Source: Bacillus sp. AFS006103
GTDB lineage: Bacteria > Bacillota > Bacilli > Bacillales > Cytobacillaceae
NCBI GenBank assembly: GCA_002559145.1
Contig: NTXX01000016.1
Location: forward strand, 124,001 to 188,000
DNA: 64,000 nt
Reading direction: 5' to 3'
A model generated the notes under the pieces. That model did not search any database. It saw only the letters and a program-made list of their open reading frames with translations, and was not told the DNA's origin. Below are positions 34,199-43,348 of the stretch, piece by piece; the first letter of the stretch is position 1, and each line of letters opens with the position of its first letter. The position numbers and the translations under genes are program-made.

Positions 34199-34222
34199 CA
34201 GTTTAATGAATAATATCTCTTA

Positions 34223-34381
34223 TTATTCCGTTATATTTTGCTCGATGCTTTCGTTCATGTCACTAAGACCCATTTGGAGCAAAAATTCATCTAGTTCCTC
34301 ATTCGTCAATGTTTCAAAGCGGCCATCATGAAAAAATACTTGGGTTTGATTAGGATTGATTCTATTCATATTAAAACTCAT
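34223..34381 (-). CDS. Small protein of unknown function
   Basis: 52 residues from ATG 34381, preceded by AAAGGAGC at 7-8 nt. It reads SFNMNRINPNQTQVFFHDGR, then ETLTNEELDEFLLQMGL and an acidic end. No Cys, no membrane segment. I do not recognise it. Codon use and ribosome site make it a probable gene, and the GNAT terminator is placed just past its end. Confidence 0.65.
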   Translation of the reverse strand: MSFNMNRINPNQTQVFFHDGRFETLTNEELDEFLLQMGLSDMNESIEQNITE

Positions 34382-34472
34382 TTTCTTTGCTCCTTTCATA
34401 GATGATTACTATCTATTGTCTACAAAGGCAGCAGTTTTCATTCTTGGAAATCAAATAGTTCAAAAAATTATA

Positions 34473-35234
34473 CTAATTCTTAAGTACTTTTCCCAATACG
34501 TCCAGTCCACCAGTCACAGGAATAATACTCCCTGTAATTAAGTCCGATTTTTCATCCGTTAGGAAGGCAATTACTCTAGCTATATCTTCTCCTGTTCCCT
34601 GACGTCCAATCGAACCATTTCCTCTCGCATCCTCGATATCACGTTCTTTCCATTCGCTGATTATATCACCTGGACAGACCATATTTGCCGTTATTCCGTG
34701 CTTTGCTTCCTCGATCGCAATTGTCCTTGTTAGAGAGGCAGCACCTGTCTTGGCTGCGGCAAAGGCTGAACGATAAATCCAACCTGGTGCGGTTTCTACG
34801 CGATCATATCCGATGGTAATAATTCTTCCCCATTTTTGGATTCGCATGGAAGGAATAATTAATTTTGACAAATAAAATACAGCACTTAAATTTCCTTGGA
34901 TTATATAATTCCAATCATCGAAGGAATAATCTGTCAGCTTTTTTCTTTCATGTATGTATGGACCGGCATTATGAACTAAAACATCTACCGTAGGGAAAGA
35001 GGACAGGACCTCATTGACAAGGCGGATGCACTCCTCTTTGTTCGATACATCTCCTTGGAATGCGATGTTCTTTGTTCCGTAACGAGTAGTCAGTTGGTTT
35101 GCTAAAGAAATAGCTTCGGATTTACTTTTACGATAGTTAATGGCTAACTGATACCCATTTTCCGCAAGATAAAAAGCGGTTTTTTTGCCAATACCAGAAG
35201 CTCCTCCCGTTATCAAAGCCGTTTTCTTTCTCAC
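34473..35234 (-). CDS. Short-chain dehydrogenase/reductase with altered active site
   Basis: 253 residues, Rossmann fold with NAD(P) loop TGGASGIGKKT and VHNAGPYIHE. At the usual YxxxK position it reads FAAAK (SAFAAAKTGAAS), so the catalytic Tyr is Phe; the usual Ser about 13 residues before is also absent. C-terminal VCPGDI and TGSIIPVTGGLDVL are conserved. Resembles B. subtilis YtkK. GTG start, with AGAGGT 9 nt upstream. May be a non-catalytic or unusual reductase. Confidence 0.85.
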   Translation of the reverse strand: MRKKTALITGGASGIGKKTAFYLAENGYQLAINYRKSKSEAISLANQLTTRYGTKNIAFQGDVSNKEECIRLVNEVLSSFPTVDVLVHNAGPYIHERKKLTDYSFDDWNYIIQGNLSAVFYLSKLIIPSMRIQKWGRIITIGYDRVETAPGWIYRSAFAAAKTGAASLTRTIAIEEAKHGITANMVCPGDIISEWKERDIEDARGNGSIGRQGTGEDIARVIAFLTDEKSDLITGSIIPVTGGLDVLGKVLKN

Positions 35235-35357
35235 AAATCATTACCTCTCTATTTTAGAATTTCTCTCTTAACTATATGTTAAAAAGAAACAATTATTAAT
35301 GCAAATTATAGTAACCATTAGTGATAACTTACGTGGCACAAAGACTAAGTTTTTATA

Positions 35358-35385
35358 ACGGATGGGCAATTATTAGCATAGGATA
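35358..35385 (+). promoter_or_regulatory. Sigma-K-like promoter
   Basis: AC (35358-35359), 17-nt spacer, then GCATAGGATA fitting the sigma-K -10 gCATAnnnTa. Start near 35393. This would give late mother-cell expression of the next gene. Confidence 0.55.
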
Positions 35386-35408
35386 AGATATCTGAAAAGG
35401 CGGAAAGG

Positions 35409-35894
35409 ATGAGACCCGTGTTACCTTGGAATATATTCCCTTTTGATAAAGATATGAAGGATAAGATGACAAAAATGAAGCCTGAAGAAATAAATAATTA
35501 TGTTCAAGAACTAATGGGGAAATTCATGCCTGCAAACATGAAGGGTGTTATGAACCCTCAAGACATATTTCAAAAATTACAACCATCGGGACCACCGCTG
35601 GACTCGACCAAGGGTATTTTGAATTCATCTGTCTTTGAGACCCACGATTATGTGTATGTTAGAATTCCACTAAAAAAAGATGAATGGGTGAAACAACTCC
35701 GTATTTATTATACATCTAATCAACTAATCGTCGAACATATCCCTCTTCATGAAGATAAACACACGATAACCCTCCCTGCTATTGTAAAAAAGAAAGGAGC
35801 AACAGCTACTTTCAAAGATAGCATGCTTGAAGTAAAAATCCCTAAAAATGTAGATCTGCAGTTTTCTCAAATTGACGTAACCGAAATTTATTAA
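35409..35894 (+). CDS. Hsp20/alpha-crystallin-like protein, probably spore coat (GerT/CotM-like)
   Basis: 161 residues. The first 70 are Met/Lys/Pro-rich (PWNIFPFDKDMKDKMTKMKPEE...). The last 90 form an alpha-crystallin-like beta sandwich (VFETHDYVYVRIPL...LIVEHIP...ATFKDSMLEVKIPK). Small Hsp20-type proteins are known in Bacillus coats and germination (CotM, GerT), and the sigma-K-like promoter fits that. ATG 35409 has AAGGCGG 7 nt upstream; a GTG at 35418 is also possible. Confidence 0.75.
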   Translation: MRPVLPWNIFPFDKDMKDKMTKMKPEEINNYVQELMGKFMPANMKGVMNPQDIFQKLQPSGPPLDSTKGILNSSVFETHDYVYVRIPLKKDEWVKQLRIYYTSNQLIVEHIPLHEDKHTITLPAIVKKKGATATFKDSMLEVKIPKNVDLQFSQIDVTEIY

Positions 35895-35914
35895 AAGCCC
35901 AATGTGATGGGGAT

Positions 35915-35950
35915 TAAAAGGACAGCCAAAATCGACTGTCCTTTCCTTTT
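35915..35950. terminator. Bidirectional terminator
   Basis: AAAGGACAG...CTGTCCTTT hairpin between the Hsp20-like gene and the ytkA-like gene. Confidence 0.8.
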
Positions 35951-35953
35951 GTT

Positions 35954-36412
35954 TTAATGACTATCTTCATTCATTTCCATGCCATCCATAGTGTCCTTCT
36001 TGGCAGCATCCTCTGGTTCACTTGGTGTTCCGATCGTAAATTCCTTCTTAGGCATATTATGCATATCTCTTGCTGTAACGTGAGAAATGATATAATACGT
36101 TCCTTCTTGAGGGAAGGATTTTTCAAGGCGATAGATTCCATTTTCGGTATGTTTAATTTCTACCTTTTCATGCTTGTCATCTTTTGACCGCCAAATCTCA
36201 AAAATGACCTCTGCATCCGCCACTTTATCTTTCCCTTGTGTAACCTTCGCTTCAAATGTTATTGGCTCATTTATTTTTCCTGGATCTGGTTTAACGGATA
36301 AGGCTACATCTACCATCTGCGGTAAATCATCAGCTTGTTCCTTTTTATTACTGCAAGAAATAACAATGCTCAAACATAGAACAGTTATCAAAAAAACGAA
36401 AAGCTTTTTCAT
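35954..36412 (-). CDS. YtkA-like lipoprotein (FixH-type beta domain)
   Basis: 152 residues. Signal with lipobox IVISCSNK (Cys near 20), so a membrane-anchored lipoprotein. The body is one Ig-like/YtkA domain (VKPDPGKINEPITFEAKVTQGKDKVADAEVIFEIW). The tail is rich in Met, Asp, Glu and His (DTMDGMEMNEDSH), which could bind copper or another metal; that is inference. SD GAGGGAA lies close before the ATG. Confidence 0.82.
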   Translation of the reverse strand: MKKLFVFLITVLCLSIVISCSNKKEQADDLPQMVDVALSVKPDPGKINEPITFEAKVTQGKDKVADAEVIFEIWRSKDDKHEKVEIKHTENGIYRLEKSFPQEGTYYIISHVTARDMHNMPKKEFTIGTPSEPEDAAKKDTMDGMEMNEDSH

Positions 36413-36425
36413 GGTTCCCTCTCTC

Positions 36426-36704
36426 CTAACTTAATTCTTCCATCACTTGATTATGGATTTTAATTATCAATAACTTGGCTTCTTCCGAAACCGTTGAATC
36501 GATTACTCGTTTGATGGCAGAATAGTATTTCTCATACTTGTTTTTCCTGGTTCGAGGATGTGAGTTTAAATCTTGAAGCTCCCCTTTAATAACATCGAAC
36601 AAAGTCCCCTTACTATCACTGCCCTCGGTATCTAGTAAACGATTATTCCAAATCTTTCGATATTCATTTAAAAGATCATCAAAGGACATTTTTTCTATCG
36701 ACAA
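36426..36704 (-). CDS. Small helical protein of unknown function
   Basis: 92 residues, mostly helical and charged (FDDLLNEYRKIWNNRLL, YEKYYSAIKRVIDS, EEAKLLIIKIHNQVMEEL). TTG start at 36704, with AAAGGAGGGG 7 nt before it. No recognised family. It ends 14 nt before the ytkA-like gene and is probably cotranscribed with it. Confidence 0.65.
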   Translation of the reverse strand: MSIEKMSFDDLLNEYRKIWNNRLLDTEGSDSKGTLFDVIKGELQDLNSHPRTRKNKYEKYYSAIKRVIDSTVSEEAKLLIIKIHNQVMEELS

Positions 36705-36780
36705 ATAATCCCCTCCTTTGTCTTCACTTGCATTGTTACATATTTACCATCAGCATTGCAAAACATAGATATTAACAAGG

Positions 36781-36853
36781 CTTGAAAAGTGGAAACGCCT
36801 GTTTAGCCGCGTCCACTTGTCGCAGGGCGATGGAACTAGACACCATGGAAGGA
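36781..36853. repeat. Dispersed inverted-repeat element, copy B
   Basis: AGTGGAAACGCCTGTTTAGC, CGTCCACTTGTCGCAGGGCG and GATGGAACTAGACAC: GTGGA/TCCAC and CGCCTG/CAGGGCG pairings. Same plan as copies at 21945 and 44338 (CGCC-GTTTAGC ... GGAGCTGGACAC). Confidence 0.5.
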
Positions 36854-36863
36854 GAAAGCTTAT

Positions 36864-37109
36864 ATGTCAACACCTTATAAATGTCCAAATTGCAAAACGA
36901 ATCGGAGCCGCTTTAATGTGATTCAACAAGTATCCCATTCTGTTAAGCTTGACCCTCAATCGGGAGCGGTCATTCAAGAATATGGTGAAAATGATTTAGA
37001 ACCATTCCATCTTCCTTATAAAGGTCCAGAGTTCCGTGTTCAATGCGGTGCCTGCGGACTAATAGAAGATGAACGTACCTTTATTAAATTTGGCGAACAA
37101 CCGATTTAG
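36864..37109 (+). CDS. Small zinc-ribbon protein
   Basis: 81 residues with two CxxC knuckles, [11 protein letters not shown] at the N-terminus and [13 protein letters not shown] near the end, about 48 residues apart: a treble-clef or ribbon fold. The middle has ALKLDPQSG-like turns. AGGAGAAAG precedes the ATG. I do not recognise a function. It reads out of the repeat copy B. Confidence 0.75.
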   Translation: MSTPYKCPNCKTNRSRFNVIQQVSHSVKLDPQSGAVIQEYGENDLEPFHLPYKGPEFRVQCGACGLIEDERTFIKFGEQPI

Positions 37110-37115
37110 CCGATT

Positions 37116-37167
37116 TCAAAAAAACATCCTTTTTATTGGGGGAGTCCAACAAAAAGGATGTTTTTTT
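37116..37167. terminator. Bidirectional terminator
   Basis: AAAAAACATCCTTTTT / AAAAAGGATGTTTTTTT with an 18-nt loop; long symmetrical stem between convergent genes, overlapping the minus-strand stop. Confidence 0.85.
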
Positions 37168-37987
37168 ATTTAAGGTTATTTTCCTTTAAAAAGGCTTGTG
37201 AATCCACTTTCCACGCATCCATTGGTGAAAATCTTATCAGATGTATGTCGCCTCTAAAGGATTGCCGGCCCCTATCTTTAATGTACCAGTCCACGTCAAT
37301 CGGTACATCCAAACTAATTTCATTTGTTAAATCCTCTGCGGGTAAGAATTCCATTCGAGAAATTCTAATATTTTCTATAACCGCTAAAATAGGCTTCCAT
37401 TTGATTTGCTGTAATGAGGCTTGTGAGGTAATCCGGGCATCCTGCTGCTTTAATCCTGCAACATAGGCATTGATCACCTCATAGGGATTTGCCTTTCCTA
37501 AATACTGATTTAGCTTTCCGGATGCTTTTAAAACCATCAGCATATGTGATAGGTCCATTGAGTTAGTACGATGGGTCGTACTACCATAGAAATGAATACA
37601 AAAGTGACCCGGAAAGTTATTCGCTAAGGCTCCAGCACCATGAGGCATTCCATGCATGGAGCCCGCTATCCATTGATCCTTATGGATAACAATAATAGCA
37701 CGCCGTTTCCAGCTCCATTTTCCACCATAAATTCGTTTCATTACCTTTGTATCTTTAGAGGTTAATGGTTGGACATCCGCATGATGGCTGCCCGCACGTC
37801 GTTGCACCTTAAACCTTTTTCCCGTTTCTACGTCCATTACGGTAAATTTCGTGTACTTTGGGAGAATTTGATTTACTTCTTTCCAGTTTAACATCTCGAT
37901 TTTATAACTGATTGTCGATTCTGCTTGAACCCCTTGACCAGATAGGAGGATATAAATAAACAGAAAACAAGTCACTACCCTCTTCAT
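37166..37987 (-). CDS. Secreted protein with conserved His-rich motif, unknown function
   Basis: 273 residues from ATG 37987 (AAGGAGG 6 nt upstream). Sec signal MKRVVTCFLFIYILLSGQGVQA. The central part has strongly patterned segments: RRAGSHHADVQPLTSKDT, YGGKWSWKRRAIIVI, SMHGMPHGAGALANN and GHFCIHFYGSTTH. The repeated His with a Cys suggests a metal- or Cys-dependent cell-wall enzyme; such segments occur in Firmicute cell-surface proteins, but I cannot name the activity. Confidence 0.7.
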   Translation of the reverse strand: MKRVVTCFLFIYILLSGQGVQAESTISYKIEMLNWKEVNQILPKYTKFTVMDVETGKRFKVQRRAGSHHADVQPLTSKDTKVMKRIYGGKWSWKRRAIIVIHKDQWIAGSMHGMPHGAGALANNFPGHFCIHFYGSTTHRTNSMDLSHMLMVLKASGKLNQYLGKANPYEVINAYVAGLKQQDARITSQASLQQIKWKPILAVIENIRISRMEFLPAEDLTNEISLDVPIDVDWYIKDRGRQSFRGDIHLIRFSPMDAWKVDSQAFLKENNLK

Positions 37988-38072
37988 TGTATCCTCCTTG
38001 TACAAAAACTTTGCTACATTAAAAGAGTTACCTGAAGAGGAATTTATCATTCATAAAATCATGGTATTTTTC

Positions 38073-38987
38073 TTACAGTTCAAGATTCCCTAGTTGCGTT
38101 TCAATCTCTCCCCAACTTATATCTTCACCAATAAACACAAGGTTTAATGGCATATTCATGTCTTCTTTTAAATAAATCGGCATCCCATATGAATATTGAA
38201 ATAAGAAAGGAAAATCCGAATAATCAAATTTAACATAACCCTTTATTCGGTAAATGCTATCAGGTAAACTTTTTAAAAAATCCTCAAATTCGGTATGGCT
38301 AATGGCTGTTTTAAATTGATAAACAAAGGTCGATAAATTTAATTTTATTTGCTGTGATTTTTGCTCAACCTTTTCGAAAGAAACAGAAAGCTTTCGCAAC
38401 TGATCAAGTGGCACCTGTGAATAATTAGTGAGAAGACATCTAGCATATGGATTAATCGATTGAATTTCGAAGGTTATTTTTGCTTGTTCTTTCGCTTCTA
38501 ATTCATTCATTTTGTTAATAACAATAAAATCCGCATGCCTAACTTGCTCGAGAATCAATTGCTGAAGCTGCGGACTTAATAATTTTCTGTCCATCCATCT
38601 CGTACCATCTACTGTTGTTAGTATGCCTTTTATCAATAATTTATCTGCAAACAATGGAGAAAGGATTGCATCTATAACCTCCACAGGGTGTGCAGCACCA
38701 GTTGTCTCAATATAAATGACGTCGGGTTTTTCATCTAACAGCAAGCCTTGCAGCTGGGCTTCAAGCTTGTCTTGAATGGAACAGCATATACAGCCGCCTA
38801 GCAGCTCTTTTAAGGAAACATCCTCCCCCGCAACTGCATCAGAGTCGATCGAGACATTCCCTAGTTCATTCATCATAACGGCTGTTTTTCTTCCTGTTAT
38901 CTGTTCATCCTCTAACAAACGTTTTAATAGGGTTGTTTTCCCGCTGCCTAAAAATCCGGATAATATATAAACCTCAGCTTTTTTCAT
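38073..38987 (-). CDS. COG0523/CobW-type GTP-binding metallochaperone
   Basis: 304 residues. G3E P-loop GFLGSGKTT, metal-binding GGCICCS (CxCC, about residue 65), IETTGAAHP and NKMNE guanine motif; a short C-terminal CobW_C domain. Such proteins deliver metals (Zn, Co or others) with GTP. No Zur box (TCGTAAT-N-ATTACGA) is seen upstream, so zinc control is not supported here. SD AAAGGA lies 8 nt before ATG. Confidence 0.88.
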   Translation of the reverse strand: MKKAEVYILSGFLGSGKTTLLKRLLEDEQITGRKTAVMMNELGNVSIDSDAVAGEDVSLKELLGGCICCSIQDKLEAQLQGLLLDEKPDVIYIETTGAAHPVEVIDAILSPLFADKLLIKGILTTVDGTRWMDRKLLSPQLQQLILEQVRHADFIVINKMNELEAKEQAKITFEIQSINPYARCLLTNYSQVPLDQLRKLSVSFEKVEQKSQQIKLNLSTFVYQFKTAISHTEFEDFLKSLPDSIYRIKGYVKFDYSDFPFLFQYSYGMPIYLKEDMNMPLNLVFIGEDISWGEIETQLGNLEL

Positions 38988-39026
38988 TCTCTATTTCCTT
39001 TCTAACAATCAAAAATTGCAAGCTAA

Positions 39027-39058
39027 AAAAATGAACCCAACTCTAGAGAGTCGGGTCA
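39027..39058 (-). terminator. Terminator of the Ctp protease gene
   Basis: GACCCGACTC-TCTA-GAGTTGGGTTC plus TTTTTTT on the minus strand. Confidence 0.85.
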
Positions 39059-39066
39059 CTTCTTGT

Positions 39067-40557
39067 TTATTTCATCGTTCCCTTTAATACTTTGACTGCC
39101 TCTTGCATTTGTGTATCACTTGTTTTGATTTTATCTCTTAGTAACTCCATTAGTTTCATGGTGGAATCACCTTTTAAAACTCCATTAACTGGGAGCTTAT
39201 TAGCTTTTTGGAAGGCAGTAACGGCAGCTTTTGTCTTTTTATCAAAAAATCCATCTGTCCGACCTGGATTATACCCAATTGCTTTGAGCATTTTTTGAGC
39301 CGTTTGAACTTCAGTCGATGATGTAGTTAGTTTGAGTTCCTTATCAGGATTAATAATTGTTAAGGTTGCAAATTCAGGTAAGGCCACTGCTACATCAGGA
39401 TTGATCCCCTTTTTATGAATCCAATTTCCGTTCGGTGTCAACCATTTCGCTGTAGTGAATTTTAGGTTTGAGCCATCCTTGAAATCTGAAGCGGTCTGGA
39501 CTGTTCCTTTCCCAAAAGACTTTTCTCCGATTAATTTCACACCTGCGGATTCTTTTACCGCTGCAGCAAGTATTTCTGATGCACTGGCACTTCCTTTATC
39601 AATTAAAACTACTAATGGAAGTTTTGGGTTTCCTTCATTTTGTGAAGGATATTCTTTAATCTTTCCATTTCGATCTTCTACTTTTAAAACTAATTTCCCT
39701 TTTGGAACGAACATGCTCGAAATCGAAATGGCTTGGTCCAATAAACCGCCTGGATTTTGGCGCAGGTCTAAAACCAGACCCTTCATTCCTTTCCCATTTA
39801 ACTCATTCAAAGTCTCAACTAGCTCTTTTGATGTATTGCTGGAAAAGCTTGTAATTTGAACCTTGGCAATACCGTCACCCACCATTTCACCATAAACGGT
39901 TTCAATCGGTATGTCATCACGAATAATCGGCACAGTCATTGGCGCATCCGTTCCGGGACGTTGGATAGACAACTCCACCTTTGTTCCCTTTTTTCCACGA
40001 ATGAGCGTTACTGCTTGAGTAGAATTCATCCCTTGAAGGCTTTTTCCATTCACGGACATAATCATGTCGTTTGGTTTTAACCCTGCTTTTTCAGCAGGAG
40101 AACCTTTGATTGGAGAAACTATAACGATATGGCCGTCCTTTTCCTGAATTTCAGCACCAATCCCTTGAAAAGATGAAGAAATGCTGCCATGAAAACTTTC
40201 GGCTTCTTCATTACTCATATAATCTGAATAGGGGTCATCGAGTGACTCTACCATTCCATTAATTGCCCCATTGATGGCTTTTTTTTGGTCAATATTTTTA
40301 TAATAACCACTTTTCAAAGTATCAAATGCTTCATAGAGTTTATCAAATTCTGGTCTTTCTGTTCCAACTGTGACTACCTTTTCATCTCCAAATGCAAGTG
40401 CAAATGTTGTTATTCCCGCCGATAGAAACACAACCAAAAACAACAGCATGATAAAATGAAATTTCTTTAATCGTATGTATCCTGATTTAATTTCTAATCC
40501 TTGCCCTTGTTCAACGTTTGATTCTTCCACTTTTGCATGTTCATTCTTCTCGTCCAT
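39067..40557 (-). CDS. Carboxy-terminal processing serine protease (S41, CtpA/CtpB)
   Basis: 496 residues from ATG 40557 (GAAGG 5 nt upstream). Order: cytoplasmic tail, one membrane segment (FHFIMLLFLVVFLSAGITTFA), PDZ domain (about 115-195), S41 protease with Ser in KGSASASEIL and Lys in GEKSFGKGTVQ, C-terminal peptidoglycan-binding domain (YNPGRTDGFFDKKTKAAVTAF). It cuts extracytoplasmic proteins, e.g. CtpB acts on SpoIVFA in spores. CtpA versus CtpB is not decided. Confidence 0.93.
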   Translation of the reverse strand: MDEKNEHAKVEESNVEQGQGLEIKSGYIRLKKFHFIMLLFLVVFLSAGITTFALAFGDEKVVTVGTERPEFDKLYEAFDTLKSGYYKNIDQKKAINGAINGMVESLDDPYSDYMSNEEAESFHGSISSSFQGIGAEIQEKDGHIVIVSPIKGSPAEKAGLKPNDMIMSVNGKSLQGMNSTQAVTLIRGKKGTKVELSIQRPGTDAPMTVPIIRDDIPIETVYGEMVGDGIAKVQITSFSSNTSKELVETLNELNGKGMKGLVLDLRQNPGGLLDQAISISSMFVPKGKLVLKVEDRNGKIKEYPSQNEGNPKLPLVVLIDKGSASASEILAAAVKESAGVKLIGEKSFGKGTVQTASDFKDGSNLKFTTAKWLTPNGNWIHKKGINPDVAVALPEFATLTIINPDKELKLTTSSTEVQTAQKMLKAIGYNPGRTDGFFDKKTKAAVTAFQKANKLPVNGVLKGDSTMKLMELLRDKIKTSDTQMQEAVKVLKGTMK

Positions 40558-40661
40558 CAAAGCCTTCACCACTTTCATTAACCATAAAAATAACCCTTAA
40601 TGATTAGAATAACATCTTTTACATAAAATTAACAAAGAAAAGTTAGTGAAATTATTAATTT

Positions 40662-40698
40662 AAAAAACGGTACCTACCAAATGGTAAGTACCGTTATT
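40662..40698 (-). terminator. Terminator of copZ
   Basis: AACGGTACCTACC / GGTAAGTACCGTT stem (one G:T) with T-run on the minus exit. Confidence 0.85.
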
Positions 40699-40905
40699 TT
40701 ATACCACATCATATCCTTGATCTTCGACGGCTTCTTTTAACTTCCCAAGAGGTGCTTTGCTTACATCATGTCCGACCTCTACCTTGCCATCTTTTAAAGA
40801 AACACTTACTTCACTTACACCTTCTACATTAAGAAGTGCAGTTTTCACTGCCTTTTCACAATGTCCGCAAGTCATTCCTGATACCTGTAATGTTGTTTTC
40901 TCCAT
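40699..40905 (-). CDS. copZ: Copper chaperone CopZ
   Basis: 68 residues, one HMA domain with MTCGHCEKAV copper site (CxxC). It carries Cu(I) to CopA. It is downstream of copA (25 nt), the reverse of the B. subtilis copZ-copA order. SD GAGGTAA before the ATG. Confidence 0.95.
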   Translation of the reverse strand: MEKTTLQVSGMTCGHCEKAVKTALLNVEGVSEVSVSLKDGKVEVGHDVSKAPLGKLKEAVEDQGYDVV

Positions 40906-40930
40906 ATTGATTACCTCACTTTATTTTTAT

Positions 40931-43123
40931 TTATATTTTAACTCGCTTCAATCGAAGTGAGTTAGACACAACGGATACGGAACTAAATGCCATTGCTGCG
41001 CCAGCCACCCATGGGGCTAACAAACCTAGGGCTGCAATAGGAATTCCCCCTGAATTATAAACAAGGGCCCAAAAAAGATTTTGGCGAATATTTTGCATCG
41101 TTAGTTTACTTAACGCCATCGCCTTCGGAATCAAGGTTAATTCTCCACCTAAAATGGTGATATCAGCCGCTTCAATCGCCACATCCGTCCCCGTACCGAT
41201 TGCAATCCCAATATCCGCAACGACAAGGGCAGGTGCATCATTTATTCCATCACCAACCATGGCCACTTTCAGCCCTTTTAGCTGTAGTTCTTTGACATGA
41301 TTAGCTTTTTCCTCAGGAAGGACTTCTGCAATAACATTCGTTATTCCGACTTGATTTGCAATGGCTTTGGCTGTGCGTTCATTATCACCCGTTAACATAA
41401 ACACCTTAATTCCTAATTGGTTTAATTGCTGAACCGCCAGTTTTGCTGTTTCTTTAACCGTATCAGCAACAGCCACAACCCCCATTATATTGGAATTTAT
41501 GGCAATGAACATTGCAGTTTTTCCTTCGTTTTCCAATCGGGCTAGGTCTTGTTCACCGACCATGCTGGGAATATTTTTAAGAGTCATCAGTTTACGGGTA
41601 CCGACAAATATTTCATCCTCACCTATTTTTGCTTCGATACCATATCCAGGGACAGCCTTAAACCTTTTCACCGGCAGGGTGCTTGATCTTTTTTCAACTC
41701 CATATTTCACAATCGCTTCCGCAAGTGGATGCTCTGAAGACTTCTCTGCTGAAACGAGGTATTGGAGTACTTTTTTCTCGTCTTGATAAGCTATAAAATC
41801 GGTTACAATAGGTTGTCCTTTTGTAATCGTGCCTGTTTTATCAAGGACGATTGTATTGATTTTATGGGCTGTTTCTAAATGCTCCCCACCTTTAAAAAGG
41901 ATACCCATTTCCGCCCCCTTACCTGTACCAACCATGATAGATGTGGGAGTTGCTAATCCAAGCGCACATGGACAAGCAATAACGAGAACAGCAATGGAAG
42001 TTTCTAAGGCAGAAGGGAAATCTCCTGAACTCACGAAGAAGTACCAAATCAAGAATGTTAATAATGAGATAGCAACCACCACAGGGACAAAATAACCTGA
42101 TATTGTATCCGCAACTCGTTGGATTGGTGCTTTGCTGCCTTGGGCTTCCTCGACAATCTTAATAATTGAAGCAAGCGCTGTGTCCTTGCCAACCCTTATT
42201 GCTTTAATAGTAAGAGTACCATTCTTATTTATTGTCGAACCAATAACTCTGTCGCCAACGGATTTTTCAACGGGGATGGACTCACCAGTAATCATGGATT
42301 CATCAATAGAAGATTGCCCTAAGCTGATCAATCCATCAACAGGTATTTTTTCCCCTGGTTTGACTAACAGGTAATCAGAAACGTTCACTTCTTCAAGTGG
42401 AATTCGAAGTTCCTTACCTTCCCTTAGGACCGTAGCTTCTTTTGCTTGGAGACTTAACAACTTCGAAATGGCAATCGTTGTTTTCCCCTTTGCCATCGTT
42501 TCAAATAATTTTCCCAATAGAATTAAAGTAATCAGAACAGCACTTGTTTCAAAATAAAGATGCGGTATATAAGCAGGGTTTCCAATGGTTTTCATTCCTT
42601 CAGCCAGGCTATAAAAATAAGCGGCCGAAGTTCCTAACGAAACCAGAACATCCATATTAGCACTTTTATTTTTCAGCGCTTTATAGGCACCTAAATAAAA
42701 AGGGCCACCGATATAAAACTGAACCGGCGTTGCTAATAGCAACTGGAACCAAGGATTCATTAGTATATTCGGCATGGGTAAACCAAGATCCACAGGCAAA
42801 TGTGCAAGCATGGTATATAAAAGGGGGATTGACAGGATGACCGAAAGAAGAAACGTTCGTTTTTTCTGTTTTATCTCCTCTTCTTTATACTGTTGTTTGG
42901 TGTTCCTGTTAACTTTTTCTTTTGCTTCATAACCAAGCTTTTCTATTTTAGTAATAATATCATGACTGGAAACAATTTCTTTATCGAAAGAAATAGCTGC
43001 ACTTTCCATTGCCAAATTGACGTTTGCCTCAACGCTGTCCATCTTATTTAGTACCTTTTCAATTCTCGTTGAACAGGCTGCACAGGTCATTCCGGTAATA
43101 TCTAATTTGAGCTGCTCCTTCAT
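40931..43123 (-). CDS. copA: Copper-exporting P1B-type ATPase CopA
   Basis: 730 residues. One N-terminal HMA domain ([14 protein letters not shown]. subtilis CopA has two), eight membrane segments, the metal-transport motif CPC in [13 protein letters not shown], phosphorylation site [13 protein letters not shown] loop, HP pair ([10 protein letters not shown]) and [10 protein letters not shown]. It pumps Cu(I) out of the cell. ATG 43123 chosen because AGAGGTGATC ends 3-8 nt upstream; a GTG at 43132 overlaps that site. It is preceded by a CsoR-like operator. Confidence 0.96.
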   Translation of the reverse strand: MKEQLKLDITGMTCAACSTRIEKVLNKMDSVEANVNLAMESAAISFDKEIVSSHDIITKIEKLGYEAKEKVNRNTKQQYKEEEIKQKKRTFLLSVILSIPLLYTMLAHLPVDLGLPMPNILMNPWFQLLLATPVQFYIGGPFYLGAYKALKNKSANMDVLVSLGTSAAYFYSLAEGMKTIGNPAYIPHLYFETSAVLITLILLGKLFETMAKGKTTIAISKLLSLQAKEATVLREGKELRIPLEEVNVSDYLLVKPGEKIPVDGLISLGQSSIDESMITGESIPVEKSVGDRVIGSTINKNGTLTIKAIRVGKDTALASIIKIVEEAQGSKAPIQRVADTISGYFVPVVVAISLLTFLIWYFFVSSGDFPSALETSIAVLVIACPCALGLATPTSIMVGTGKGAEMGILFKGGEHLETAHKINTIVLDKTGTITKGQPIVTDFIAYQDEKKVLQYLVSAEKSSEHPLAEAIVKYGVEKRSSTLPVKRFKAVPGYGIEAKIGEDEIFVGTRKLMTLKNIPSMVGEQDLARLENEGKTAMFIAINSNIMGVVAVADTVKETAKLAVQQLNQLGIKVFMLTGDNERTAKAIANQVGITNVIAEVLPEEKANHVKELQLKGLKVAMVGDGINDAPALVVADIGIAIGTGTDVAIEAADITILGGELTLIPKAMALSKLTMQNIRQNLFWALVYNSGGIPIAALGLLAPWVAGAAMAFSSVSVVSNSLRLKRVKI

Positions 43124-43141
43124 TTTGATCACCTCTTATAA

Positions 43142-43170
43142 TATATACTATACCCCCGCAGCGTATATCA
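43142..43170 (-). promoter_or_regulatory. CsoR-type operator and copA promoter region
   Basis: Plus strand ATACCCCCGCAGCGTAT (43150-43166); minus-strand reading TACGCTGCGGGGGTATAG resembles the B. subtilis copZA operator. It sits between TTGATA and a TATATA-like -10 box. No csoR gene is adjacent. Confidence 0.65.
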
Positions 43171-43311
43171 ATCTAATGATTTTTATCAAACTTTATTTCT
43201 CTATTTAATTTATGCCTTATTATGAGGTCTTTCGATGATTTTTGTCACAGAGGAGTTGTTTTTTAGTTATTCTCCACATTGGCAGTGTTTTCCTGTTAAG
43301 TAGAAAAATTA

Positions 43312-43342
43312 AAAAAGCCCCATCCAATTGGAAGAGGCTCAT
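43312..43342 (-). terminator. Terminator of deoD
   Basis: GCCTCTTCCAATTGGATGGGGC stem with TTTTTT on the minus strand. No other signal seen in 43171-43311. Confidence 0.7.
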
Positions 43343-43348
43343 TATTGG

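Noticed and set aside
37988..39060. Zur box near the COG0523 GTPase gene
   Set aside because: No TCGTAAT-N-ATTACGA or close variant seen upstream of the gene.
43230..43300. Short plus-strand frame between copA and deoD
   Set aside because: Only about 22 codons and no ribosome site.
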